Of a stretch of 64,000 bases of DNA, positions 1-10,694 are shown one piece after another. The DNA comes from Ricordea florida (Eukaryota; Cnidaria; Anthozoa; Corallimorpharia; Ricordeidae), in contig OX453275.1 in the NCBI GenBank assembly GCA_949710005.1, positions 7,186,481-7,250,480 of the forward strand, written 5' to 3'. Under the pieces are notes generated by a model. It saw nothing but the letters and a program-made list of their open reading frames with translations, was not told the origin of the DNA and did no database searches. A program made the position numbers and the translations under genes. The stretch's first letter is position 1; each line of letters starts with the position of its first letter.

Positions 1-289
1 TCTCTCAGCACCTCCAACTCAACCCACACACGATTTACATCCTGCATAAGAAACATCCATGTCATGTAATATATCAACTGCAAGGTCCAGTGTTTCATCG
101 CATATCAAACGCCGAGAAAAGAGTTGAAAATATGACGCGCAGAAGAGTATTTTTGAAAGTGCTCGAGGTGTTTGCTATGTGATGAAACATGTGCTGAGTA
201 TTTGATATAGATTCTCGAACAAAATCATTTAGAAATAAAATTTCATCAGAAATCCAAACGCGTCACGGTGCTTGATTCCCTTTGTCCTT
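1..289. other. No recognisable feature
   Basis: AT-rich sequence with no convincing exon, repeat or RNA gene. It leads into a purine-rich tract. Confidence 0.5.
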
Positions 290-683
290 CCCTTCGAGTA
301 GAGAGAAAAAAGGAGGCAAAGAAGAAGAAAAGTAAGCAAAAACAAAAAAAACACGTAAGAAAGGGAAGGAGAAGTGAAGATGCGGAAGAAGATGAGAGGG
401 GAGAGGCATTGAATGAGAAAGGGCCATGGCAAGAAGAGCTAAAAGAGAATAGTGAAAGGAACGAGGACACAGTAAGAGGAAAGAAAGACGACGAGAGGGT
501 AGAGGGAGAATGAAGAGGATCGACCTCACGTTGGATTCAAACTTGAAAATACAAGTTAACGATCGCACTCTGGTTCCAACACAAGTAATAATGACTCAGG
601 TTCAAGCTCAGATCTTAACTAAACTCGCGTTGAGCTTCAAATTCAGCTTTAAACTCGGGTTCGAACTCAAATTAATCCGAACT
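290..683. repeat. Purine-rich (GA) low-complexity tract, left part
   Basis: The plus strand is strongly biased to G and A, with runs such as gaagaagaaaag, up to about 510, then mixed sequence. The same purine bias resumes at 967-1225 after a SINE, so the SINE probably inserted into one longer tract. Reading frames here are composition artefacts, rich in K/E/R on one strand and S/F/L on the other. Confidence 0.55.
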
Positions 684-696
684 CAGGGAAGTAAGG

Positions 697-966
697 AGAC
701 ACTGTAGTGTAGTGGTTAGCTTGTCGGACTTCCGAGCAGGAGGTTTGGAGTTCGAGCCCTGGTGCTGGCACTGTTGTTTTCTTAGACAAGAAACTTTACT
801 GACTACACACTGTCTCTCCCCGCCGGCGATACAATGCTGGGGGTAACCCAGCGATGGACAAGCATCCGATCCAGGGGGGAGTAATAATACTCCCAGATGC
901 TTCATGCTCTCGAAACCGGGATAAGTTCCGGCCGTGTGGGCCTTAAGGCCCGTGTGCACCTTTACC
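697..966 (+). mobile_element. tRNA-derived SINE, full length with target-site duplication
   Basis: The 270-bp unit starts with an RNA polymerase III promoter: A-box-like TAGTGTAGTGGTTAGC near 705-720 and B-box-like GAGTTCGAGCCC at 748-759. A non-tRNA body follows. It is flanked by a perfect 13-bp direct repeat, CAGGGAAGTAAGG, at 684-696 and 967-979, which is a target-site duplication from retroposition. The perfect duplication suggests a fairly young insertion. It depends on a LINE for mobility, and which LINE cannot be told from the sequence. Confidence 0.85.
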
Positions 967-1235
967 CAGGGAAGTAAGGGGAGGTGTGAAAGAAAAGAGG
1001 GAGTTAAGAATCAGTGAGGAATATGAGAAGAATGAGGACGTGAGTAAGAGATGGCGTGAGAACAGGTAAAGAAGACGGAGACGGGAAGACTTGAACAAGA
1101 GGAGATGAGGAAGATGGACCGACGGAGAAGAGAAAAAAGATAAAGGAAACGTGAAAGGAGGGAAGGCGTCAAAGACCGAGGAAAAGAGGAATATCGGAAG
1201 GGAGCGGGGAAAGAGAGAGAGCAAGAAATGTATGG
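967..1235. repeat. Purine-rich (GA) tract, right part
   Basis: This continues the purine bias seen before the SINE. No gene is visible. Confidence 0.5.
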
Positions 1236-1295
1236 TTACTAGAAAATAAAAAAAAATGGTGGAATTAAACGGGATAAACGTAGAGGAAAGAATAC

Positions 1296-2190
1296 CTGAG
1301 AATATCCCCCTACGCGTTCATCAAAGGCAAGATTTATTAGGCCAGGCGACAGGAAAATCAGAACTTTCTTCGCTTTTCTGATCTGACTCTCTGCCCAGCG
1401 GGTGGGGCCTTGGGAGCTAATTTCTCTGGATACCATTACATCCATGATAACGTCATAGCCGTTTTGCCGAAAGTAGTTGACAATCGAGGCAACTTTTTCT
1501 CGAAAGGCATCGTTTTCTGGATAGTAACAGCTGTAGTAGACATCTAAGGGTAAACACAGCGCAATTTTGATTAGCCAGGATTAACAAAAGAAGCAGTGCA
1601 GTGATAACGGCACTTGCCACCCACATATAAACGTGGGCTGTATTTACTGCCAGATTCGGCGTCATGAAGAGAACTTAAGAGATAGAGAGGGACACTTGGG
1701 GTGTCGGTAGGAAATGAAAACTTCAGGAAAGTTATTTATAGAAACGGAAGTATGTTTTCCGAGAGGTTCGCATGACCACTGTAACTCAATCCTTCTAGCC
1801 ATCTGCATTGAACGGTCGCTCGCGGCTCTTAAATATTGGTACGAACGATTACGTAAACAGCAGCACAAGGATTTCCTTTTAATCATAGTTTAATTCTTAT
1901 AGTTTAATTCTGAAAGTAAAGGATACACGAAATAAGATAGTCTGTTATAACAATAATCCTTATTTGAGGGGTGGCTGTAAAGGAAAATAAATAAATAAAA
2001 TTCCAGTCATATTCGGGGCGTTACAATACTGGTTCGGAACTTCAAACGCATAACTACAAGTGACAGAAGCAAAGGGCTATCTGGTAATGGCAGTAAAATA
2101 CAGATGAAGACAATGTTGAAATACCTGAAGGGTAAATCTTCGTGCGGGCAATTGAAACTAAGACGAAATTCCCGGGACTCAACTAATCTC
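1296..2190 (-). CDS. Interleukin-17-receptor-like gene with SEFIR domain, partial
   Basis: The minus-strand exon 1296-1543 encodes about 82 residues matching a SEFIR domain, the cytoplasmic adaptor-binding domain of IL-17 receptors: a DVYYSCYYPENDAF start, then YDVIMDV and KVLIFLSPG. It has an acceptor after TTTACCCTTAG and a donor CAG|GTATTC. Immediately 5', at about 1560-1665, a hydrophobic run (VASAVITALLLLLILA) looks like a transmembrane helix but lies in another frame. Exon 1827 downward (RRIELQWSCEPLG...NNFPEVF, HPKCPS) and an exon ending at 2125 (FRLSFNCPHEDLPF, donor CAG|GTATTT, phase 2) fit an ectodomain, and their shared junction agrees in phase. The rest of SEFIR should lie below 1290 but I see no exon there. 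The frame change between helix and SEFIR means either an undetected splice or a frameshift. The SEFIR call is firm; gene completeness is not. Confidence 0.7.
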
Positions 2191-2966
2191 ACACTGTCCG
2201 TGTGCGCTGACCGCGTGTATCCCGACAAAGGACAATAGGTTATTTACGTAACAAAGTGAAATGCGATCTGACAACTAAAGTACCATAACTGAAATATTCA
2301 CGTCGAAGTGTCAATCACGCGGTAATAAATCATTGTTGTACTCAAATTAAAGAAAACCAATCCTAAAACTTTTAATACAAATATATATGAGTTTCTCGAA
2401 TCATGGATTAAACAGGCGAAAACAAAACAAAACAAAACAACAGGAGTCCAACTCGGTACGACATGAGCATCCACAGCATCACAATGAGACATGCAAACCT
2501 CTCAGAAAACAGACTTCCGTGTCCGAAAACAATTTTTCTGAAGTTTAAATATCTGCAACTACATCTACATATATTAGGTCGGTAAAAATCGCTAAGATAT
2601 CACACCAACCGTAAAGTACTAAAAAATGAATAAAGATAATAAAATTAACCTTACAAATATTACTTAAGAAAAGCTGATCAATTAGGTGTAAAAGACTCTA
2701 ACGTACTTGATAATACAATGGCCTCAGGGAGGGAATTCCAGTCAGCTAAAGTTCTTTGAAAATACGAAAATTTAAAAATATCCTTATTTGCATATGGCAA
2801 GCGAAATTTAAATTGATGACTTCCCCTCGTGCGTCTCGGAGAGCTGAATTAAATATTTTTTTACTGTCTACATCAATAACACTATGAGCAAGTTTATACA
2901 TACGCGTTAACCTAAACTAACTTTTTTTTTTTTTCAATTCCAACGCATCCCACCCTAACTCTTTTA

Positions 2967-3230
2967 ACATGTCCGCAACACTCGCTTATTTGTTATAAAT
3001 CTGTCAGCAGAACCGTACTGTTTTGCGTTGAACCCTTCCCGTGTACTGATGTGTATTCTATTTCTCTCACATTCCTGGGACCATTTGCGCTGTATTGTAC
3101 CCAATCTGTATTTGTTTGCTTTAGCTGTTGTCGTGGAATCATGGGCTGACGGCTTGAGCTTGTTACTGCTGGTAACCCCAAGGTGAGGAAAAGTATCAAA
3201 ATGCTCCAACTATACACCACAGAAGACTTA
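2967..3230 (-). CDS. Possible upstream exon with hydrophobic leader
   Basis: On the minus strand an open frame reads SWSILILFLTLGLPAVTSS followed by a polar stretch, like a signal peptide. There is no in-frame ATG at its start, so it would need a spliced start. It lies upstream of, and in the same orientation as, the IL-17-receptor-like exons, so it could be that gene's leader exon. A chance hydrophobic frame is equally possible. Confidence 0.25.
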
Positions 3231-3718
3231 TTTACTTTCTTTGAGCGGACTTGTTCTTAAATGTTCTTATATATCGCAAGGGCTGGACTGGGAGTGTCGC
3301 CTTCTGTCAATTATGTTCTCTTGACGTCATAAATGCGTGAAGTTTATTACTTGGGCTTCCTAGCGGGAGCCCAAGTTTAAAAATGCCCTTCGTTTTTAAC
3401 TCATTCGTTGCGAAGCAAAATGAGTTGTTGTGGACAGTGGGAAAACGGCGTTAGCAGAAATCTGCGTAGACGGAAATGGCCGCGTTAGCACAAATAGCGG
3501 GAGTGACGTAAGGAAATGGGATCAACCGCTGACCACGTAGTAAGCCGTATAGCAATTTGCTATAAACAGCAAAAACAAGCTAATTAGCACCTCCTAAATT
3601 GCAAAATACCTGAAGGTAATGGAATTGTAGGTATTGAGTTCTTTTGTAAATAAAATTTGTCAAAATTATAAATGTGTTTCTTCTCGTAAAATGAGCCCGC
3701 ATACCTATCTCCCAACCT
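3231..3718. other. No recognisable feature
   Basis: Unique-looking sequence. A CCCTTCCAGG target copy for the next element closes it at 3719-3728. Confidence 0.4.
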
Positions 3719-3799
3719 CCCTTCCAGGGTAGGTACTTCATATATGATTCCTATAGTGTACCGATATATAGATTCATATGTTGCACTCTTTAGTACTTG

Positions 3800-5090
3800 C
3801 GTACTTGAGTGTCTTGGCTTACTTCAGTAACTTGATGTACTTGAGGTACTTTGCTTCCTTCAGTAACTTGGCGTGCTTGAGGTAGTTTGCCTACTTCAGT
3901 ACCTTGGCGTGCTTGAGGTACTTTGCCTACTTCAGTAACTTGGCGTGCTTGAGGTACTTTCAGTAACTTGGCGTGCTTGAGGTACTTTGCCTACTTCACT
4001 AACTTGGCGTACTTGAGTGTCTTGGCCTACTTCAGTAACTTGGCGTGCTTGAGGTACTTTGCCTACTTCAGTAACTTGCCGTACTTGAGTGTCTTGGCTT
4101 ACTTAAGTAACTTGGCGTACTTGAGGTACTTTGCCTGCTTCAGTAACTTTGCCTGCTTATAAGGTACTTTGCCTACTTCAGTAACTTGGCGTGCTTGAGG
4201 TACTTTGCCTACTTCAGTAACTTGGCGTGCTTGAGTGTCTTGGTTTACTTCAGTAACTTGGCGTACTTGAGGTACTTTGCGTACTTAACTAACTTGGCGT
4301 GCTTGAGGTACTTTGCCTACTCCAGTAACTTGGCGTACTTTAGTGTCTTGGCCTACTTCAGTAACTTGCCGTACTTGAGTGCCTTGGCTTACTACAGTAA
4401 CTTGGCGTGCTTGAGGTACTTTCCCTACTTCAGTAACTTGGCGTACTTGAGTGTCTTGGCTTACTTCAGTAACTTGGCGTGCTTGAGGTACTTTGCCTAC
4501 TTCAGTAACTTGGCGTACTTGAGTGTCTTGGCCTACTTCAGTAACTGGGCGTACTTGAGTGTCTTGGCCTACTTCAGTAACTTGGTGTACTTGAGGTACT
4601 TTGCCCACTTCAGTAACTTGGCGTGCTTGAGGTACTTTGCCTACTTCAGTAACTTGGCGTGCTTGAGGTACTTTGCCTACTTCACTAACTTGGCGTACTT
4701 GAGTGTCTTGGCCTACTTCAGTAACTTGGCGTGCTTGAGTGTCTTGGCCTACTTCAGTAACTTGGTGTACTTGAGGTACTGTGCCCACTTCAGTAACTTG
4801 GTGTACTTGAGGTACTTTGCCTACTTCGGTAACTTGGCGTGCTTGAGGTACTTTGCCTACTTCAGTAACTGGGCGTACTTGAGGTACTTTGCCTACTTCA
4901 GTAACTGGGCGTACTTGAGTGTCTTGGCCTACTTCAGTAACTTGCCGTACTTCAGGTACTTTGCCTACTTCAGTAACTTGGCGTGCTTGAGGTACTTTGC
5001 CTACTTCAGTAACTTACCGTACTTGAGGTACTTTGCTTACTTCAGTAACTTGGCGTATTTGAGTGTCTTGGCCTACTTCACTAACTTGGC
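3800..5090 (+). repeat. 36-bp minisatellite, left arm
   Basis: Tandem array of a 36-bp unit close to cttggcgtgcttgaggtact + ttgcctacttcagtaa. Two interspersed unit types differ mainly in the middle (GAGGTACTTTGCC versus GAGTGTCTTGGCC). Copies vary by point changes, with occasional truncated units, for example near 3950 and 4150. Confidence 0.9.
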
Positions 5091-6005
5091 AAGACACTCA
5101 AGCACGCCAAGTTACTGAAGTAGGCAAAGTACCTCAAGTACGCCAAGTTACTGAAGTAGGCAAAGTATCTCAAGTACGCCAAGTTACTGAAGTAGGCAAC
5201 GTACCTCAAGAACGCCAAGGTACTGAAGGAAGCAAAGTACCTCAAGCACGCCAAGTTACTGAAGTAGGCAAAGTACCTCAAGTACGCCAAGTTACTGAAG
5301 TAGGCAAAGTACCTCAAGCACGCCAAGTTACTGAAGTAGGCAAAGTACCTCAAGTACGCCAAGTTACTGAAGTAGGCAAAGTACCTCAAGTACGCCAAGT
5401 TACTGAAGGAAGCAAAGTACCTCAAGCACGCCAAGTTACTGAAGTAGGCAAAGTACCTCAAGTACGCGAGGTTACTGAAGTAGGCAACGTACCTCAAGTA
5501 CGCCAAGTTACTGAAGTAGGCAAAGTACCTCAAGCACGCCAAGCTACTAAAGTAGGCCAAGACACTTAAGTACGCCAAGTTACTGAAGTAGGCAAAGTAC
5601 CTCAAGCACGCCAAGTTACTGAAGTAGGCAAAGTACCTCAAGCACGCCAAGCTACTAAAGTAGGCCAAGACACTTAAGTACGCCAAGTTACTGAAGTAGG
5701 CAAAGTACCTCAAGCACGCCAAGTTACTGAAGTAGGCAAAGTACCTTAAGCACGCCAAGTTACTGAAGTAGGCAAAGTACCTCAAGTACGCCAAGTTACT
5801 GAAGGAAGCAAAGTTCCTCAAGTACGCCATTGTACTGAAGGAAGCAAAGTACCTCAAGCACGCCAAGTTACTGAAGGAAGCAAAGTACCTCAAGCACGCC
5901 AAGGTACTGAAGTAGGCAAAGTACCTCAAGTACGCCAAGTTACTGAAGTAGGCAAAGTATCTCAAGTACGCCAAATTACTGAAGTAAGCCAAGACACTCA
6001 AGTAC
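5091..6005 (-). repeat. 36-bp minisatellite, right arm (inverted)
   Basis: The same 36-bp unit in reverse complement, about 25 copies. The arm is about 380 bp shorter than the left one, showing that the arms expand or contract independently. Confidence 0.9.
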
Positions 6006-6318
6006 GCAAGTACTAAAAAGTGTAGTATATGAATCTATATATCGGTACACTATAGGAATCATATATGAAGTACCTACCCCTTCCAGGGGCTATTTTTGTC
6101 AAGACAGCCATGTTGTTTGGCAGGAAGGCAACCATATTTTTTAGCAGGAATTTTGACTTTGGGCTTTCACACGTCATTTCGGTAAGTAAAACCGCTATTT
6201 CTGCCATTATTTCATTTTGTCTAAAACATACACAAAAAGTGAAGCGACGTATAATCTTATTAAAGCTGTTTCTTGGATGAAATCGACGGCCGCGCCTATA
6301 TATTTGTGGTACTGTCAG

Positions 6319-6396
6319 TTGCCGTACAAGACCCTGCGATACAATTGCCGTGCAAGGCCCTGCGATACAATTGCCGTGCAAGGCCCAGCTATCAAA
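6319..6396 (+). repeat. Three-copy 26-bp tandem repeat
   Basis: Three consecutive 26-bp units begin ttgccgtacaag / ttgccgtgcaag. Units 1 and 2 differ at two positions; unit 3 diverges at its end. The rest of 6088-7400 shows no convincing gene. Confidence 0.75.
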
Positions 6397-7408
6397 TTGC
6401 CAAACATAGTTGATTTACAAACTTTTAATATGCAGTTTTGTAGTGTAATGCAAAGCCTTAACACAAACGTTTTCAAAGTACGCTCGTTTGTTTCCTTTTG
6501 TTGATACCAGAACGATGAATCACGAAGTCAGGTTGATGAAAGTCATTTTAGCGGAGCGAAAACTCTGCCACAAGAATGCAAACGTGACGACGAACACGCC
6601 GGTAAACAAATCAAGGAAACAATCCAGGTAAATAAAGAAATAACTAGAAGATCTCGCTTTCGCCGATTTATTAATCCAGGTGGGGTGTAAGTTGAAATAT
6701 CCTCCACAAGTAGTCACAATTTTGTGGTATGTACGAATGAGTTAGCTCTTAGGAGCCTTTGATTTTTGTTGTTTTCTGTCTTGAGTCACAAATCGCCGTC
6801 TGGGCCCTAATACGCATGCGGGCATCTCAAATCACTATTCAGATCACGGACTTCCTGCGAAATTTTCGAGTACTCCTGGGAATTCAATAGCCAAAAAATT
6901 ACAGGTTTGATTGTGAATTTGTACTGAAAACTATTCTAATTGACCGATTCCTTGTATTCTGAACAGTCTTTGCGAAATGTTTGAAAAACATGCCCCGCAC
7001 GGGGTGATAAATTGGCTTCGAAATGGTCTTGTAGTTTCTTCAAATAGCTTGCGCGTCTCTCGTCTCGCATTTAGAATTATACGCGTTTCTTTCTTAGGCG
7101 TAAACAAAGATTTTTCTGAATAAATTTTTCATATAGGAAAGCATTTTGTCTGTTATCTGTGTTATTCAACTGCATAATCTTGCGGATTTTACGGTCAGAA
7201 CCTTTATTAGTTTCTAAAATTTGTTACTTAACTTAATCAATCAATGTAAAACGCAGACTACAGACCGGGCGTAAAAGACGGACAGAAGGTAAAATTTAGA
7301 CCAGGAATAAACACTGCTTACAATATACTTGCTTGTACTATGCTGGAGCTGTAAAACAATCGACAAAAGACAACTGAGATTTCATCATGTCAACGTTGTG
7401 GCGTTTAC

Positions 7409-7742
7409 TATAGAAATAAAAAACGCGCCCGAGTGCATTGTTGAGTTATATAAGCACGCGGGAATTTTTAAGAACACGAGAGAAGTGCATAGAGAAGCAC
7501 GAGGCGCAGCCGAGTGCTTCTCGCACTTCTCGAGTGTTCTTAAAAATTCCCGCGTGCTTATATAACTCAACAATGCACGAAGGGCAAGTTTCTTTATTTC
7601 TTTTATAAAATGTAAACCACCACATTAACATGAAGACATATTAAACAAGAAAAGGATTGCGAATTTTAATTAATCAAAATAAGTATTCTCCTTACATGTA
7701 CACTGAATGCACTCGGGCGCGTTTTTTATTTCTATAATAATG
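7409..7742. mobile_element. Nested palindromic MITE
   Basis: Outer arms tatagaaataaaaaacgcgc... (about 31 bp) recur inverted at about 7708-7742. Inside the left half is a second, long palindrome at about 7438-7576 (arms with ttgagttatataagcacgcg). A short GCGCGC/CCAATCA-containing flank follows at 7750, a flank also seen beside the palindromic elements at 30.1 and 49.3 kb. Confidence 0.7.
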
Positions 7743-7800
7743 AACTCGAACTGACCAATCACAGCGCGCGCAATTACTCGAACATTTTATAAAGCTGGAT

Positions 7801-8193
7801 ATGCCAGGAAAGAAGCCCAAGTTCACGCACATATGCGTCTTGTTTGTTTTTGTCGGTTCTCAATGTTTTTCAAGGTTTCTTTTTTCGTTCCTACTCCTGT
7901 TTCTCCCCACAAAACCTGACATTTCTAAGACTGTTTTTTTAGAAATGAATATGTCTTGGGTCCCTCTCAGAGCTCATTTCAATCTTCGCCCAGCGATTCA
8001 AGACAAAACGAGTCCGAGTCGAGCACAAAACATATTTATGCCCGCGAACGTAATAATCTATTGTTTTATGATAACCAATGACCAGCCTTCGCACCCACGT
8101 GACAAGTTTTTCTCTCAAGCGCGCGAAACCAGCAGCTGCAGCGGGCGCCATTTGAGTCGGAGAAGAACGAACTTTCTCTACAAAGGGAAGTAA
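7801..8193 (+). CDS. Unrecognised 130-residue open frame
   Basis: ATG-initiated frame with a hydrophobic stretch near residues 10-40 (FVFVGSQCFSRFLFSFLLLF), then a polar, basic C-terminus. No family is recognised. The second half overlaps a GC-richer segment (8095-8165) that could instead be a promoter or 5' UTR. Coding status is uncertain. Confidence 0.2.
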   Translation: MPGKKPKFTHICVLFVFVGSQCFSRFLFSFLLLFLPTKPDISKTVFLEMNMSWVPLRAHFNLRPAIQDKTSPSRAQNIFMPANVIIYCFMITNDQPSHPRDKFFSQARETSSCSGRHLSRRRTNFLYKGK

Positions 8194-8744
8194 CTTACTT
8201 GGTTTTAATGGCGACTAAAAAATTGTGTTGTTCTATCCGACAGGGGACATTTAAACTACGGAAGCGAGGAACCCATTCTTAAGTTTATATCAACCTAAGA
8301 AACTCGGTGAGTACAGATAAAATTTCACATGTCACTAGCTAAGAATGCTGTTCATGGCTGTACAGTTCTTCGTTCGATGATGATGGAAGAGGGCTCAAAC
8401 CTGCATTTTATAAAACAATTCAGCTACTGCAGTGCACGCCTAATGAAGAAATATGGTGTGACACGAAATTTCTCAGCGTCATTTTCGTTTGGATAGGAAG
8501 TTCTTTATTATATATTTTTAATTTAGCAATTATCCATTTTTAGATAGTAATTTTCATGCCTTTGCTTTCCTTTTTATCGTTGTGTACAAGTCATGTTTTT
8601 CTTCGGGGATACGAGCATCTTAGGGTTACTCTGAAATACTAACCAAGAAAATTAAGCCATGTTTAATGTGTTATGCTAATATGCTAAACAACAATGGTAA
8701 ATACATCTTTTGACCACAACAATAAATATTGTTATAAAATATCC

Positions 8745-8905
8745 CGGTAAGATTTCCGCACAGGTCCCTACTTCATTATGCATGCAGCAGATGAATTGTT
8801 TACGGTAATGTACAGATAAATATTTCTTGTTATTGCAGAATGAAACAGTATGGCTACAGCATGCATAATGAAGTAGGGACCTTTGCGGAAATCATTCCCT
8901 AATAT
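8745..8905. mobile_element. MITE, copy 1 of family with TIR GGTAAGATTTCCGCACAGG
   Basis: Inverted ends gatttccgcacaggtcccta and tagggacctttgcggaaatc, followed inward by a shared cattatgcatgc. The same element recurs at 45935-46083. It has no coding capacity. Confidence 0.75.
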
Positions 8906-10688
8906 TTTTTGTCTTCAAGAATTTAAGAGCACTTATTCATTCCAACTTGCATGCAAGAGAACATTACTTCCAGTTAGGGACGGATGTGGGGTGACAATTC
9001 CCCAAAAAAATTCCTGCATGAGAAACCTGTCTAAAAAAAAAAATCAAGATGACAACTGATCGTTTCCTTTGCATCAAAAACATGAACATCCTCTTCCATC
9101 AACGGATAGAAAGAAGAAATATGTTAAACATTTTTGGTTCGATTTTGGCGTCAAACTTCATGTCATTTTCATCGCAGCAAAAACACTTTCGGTCAATTGA
9201 GATTAGCATTTTTTGACGCCGCATGCCACAGATAAAAATCACATCATTTTTAACACCTGCTAATTAATCGATTCACCGTGTACGGATGTGGACCTAAACC
9301 GTTCTCTGCGCAAAAGAGATAGAGAACTGATGCGTTCTGCGTGGAGTAGGTGAAACAAAAGGAAACGGAGCGTATATCATTTCAGACCGGATTTGGCTGT
9401 GAATAATGAAAGATTTTGCTTTGCTTATATCTGTTACGAAAACACTATTGCGTGTCGCCAGTACAATACAGTTTCGATTTTCATTTGGCTACAAAAAGCA
9501 CTTGTTCCCCACATTGAAACAACCAAACCAGTTGATATGTTGTGGTTTTTAAAATACCAAATCATTGATGTATGTAACATTTAAAACAGCAACGCCGGAA
9601 TAAAACCAGTAATTTTATAGTAACAACTCCGAAACATCGCACACGGATTTTTAAGCAAATTGCAACGGGACACTCCTGAATATTATTCTATTATTATTTC
9701 TTTATTTCCTCGAACGCATTTTAAAGGCGACCTAAACGACAGGTCACGACCGTAACAATTGTGACTTTGTCCAGTATCTGTTTTTTTTATAGCATGGACC
9801 GGAATAAATATGCACCGGTTACGGAACTATTTTTATCCCTTCAGTCTACTATAGCACGGTTTGTTGACAAATGAGAAGCAGACGAACCTTTATGGAATTG
9901 TGTTTTGATTACTTGTTTATTGCATCCATGAAAAAAATCAATTTTGACTATCTGCTTTCAATTTTACCTTTTTGAAATCAACTTTAACCTACTGCGCTGT
10001 TTGGGATTGATTGGTGCGCTCTGCCAGATCAGCATGTTGACAGTTTTACAGGCATCTTACTACTTACAAAATTACATAACATGCATGGTTGAATATTTGT
10101 ATCTCGTTTGTAATAGGAAGTGTTATTTATCATTGGGGATATCTGTTGTTTGAGTTATCCACAGAGATAAAGCAACTAAATTCAAAATTACCTTTAGAAT
10201 TGTTTTGTTCTTGGGGAACTGCTTGCAGCATTTCTGTTTGCAAAATAAATTAATAAAATAAAATTTGTTTACAATTAATTGTGAATTACTGTACATGTAA
10301 GTAAGCATGCATTGTTTCCAACAATTATTTTTGTCATGTTATTCAAGATCTGAGTTTGAATTTTGTGGGATAATTTGGGACATTATCCAATCCAATACTG
10401 GTCAAATATTAGCCTTCAGGGGAAAAGAAAAGAAGAAATCTGATTGGTCCTTGGACTGCAATAGTTGTGCAATAATAATCATTTTTTTTAAATCTCAGTT
10501 TAACCTTCTATCTTATCACATCAAAACTATCTATAGTCTATTTCACTCTACTTGAGTGTATTGGTAATGGCTGACATCAAAATGGTACCCTCTAATGAAA
10601 CTACTGGTATTTGCTTGCAAATCACTGTGTAAATTTTCTTTATTCCTCTCACTAAATGGTATGTTCTTGAGTGTATTGATTCATTTAC
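8906..10688. other. No recognisable gene
   Basis: AT-rich sequence. It would be downstream (3') of the minus-strand receptor gene and could hold its cytoplasmic exons or introns, but I found no exon with clear borders. Confidence 0.4.
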
Positions 10689-10694
10689 TCTCAC

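Larger units (their letters stand above)
3729..6077. mobile_element. Foldback DNA transposon with minisatellite arms (MULE/Rehavkus-like)
   Basis: The 2349-bp element is bounded by a perfect 10-bp direct repeat, CCCTTCCAGG, at 3719-3728 and 6078-6087. Its outermost 51 bp (starting GTAGGTACTTCATATATGAT) are repeated exactly, inverted, at the right end. Inside, each arm is a long array of a 36-bp unit (roughly 36 copies left, 25 right) in opposite orientation, meeting near 5091. Because 36 is a multiple of 3, long reading frames appear in several frames (12-residue repeats such as ACLRYFAYFSNL), but they are by-products of periodicity. No transposase is encoded. Long TIRs plus 9-10 bp duplications fit the Mutator superfamily, in which Rehavkus-type foldback elements with tandem-repeat TIRs are known. 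The superfamily is inference; the element borders are seen directly. Confidence 0.88.

Noticed and set aside
263..568. 101-residue hydrophobic frame
   Set aside because: Antisense translation of a purine-rich tract; composition artefact.
4186..5569. 310-, 306-, 168- and 167-residue open frames of 12-residue repeats
   Set aside because: They fall wholly in the 36-bp minisatellite and are open because the unit length is a multiple of three. No start context, splice sites or non-repeat sequence.
3800..6005. CRISPR-like array
   Set aside because: Direct 36-bp repeats without unique spacers, in inverted halves, in a eukaryotic transposon.
8207..8284. Short ATG frame MATKKLCCSIRQ
   Set aside because: Only 25 codons with no donor or partner exon; not distinguishable from chance.
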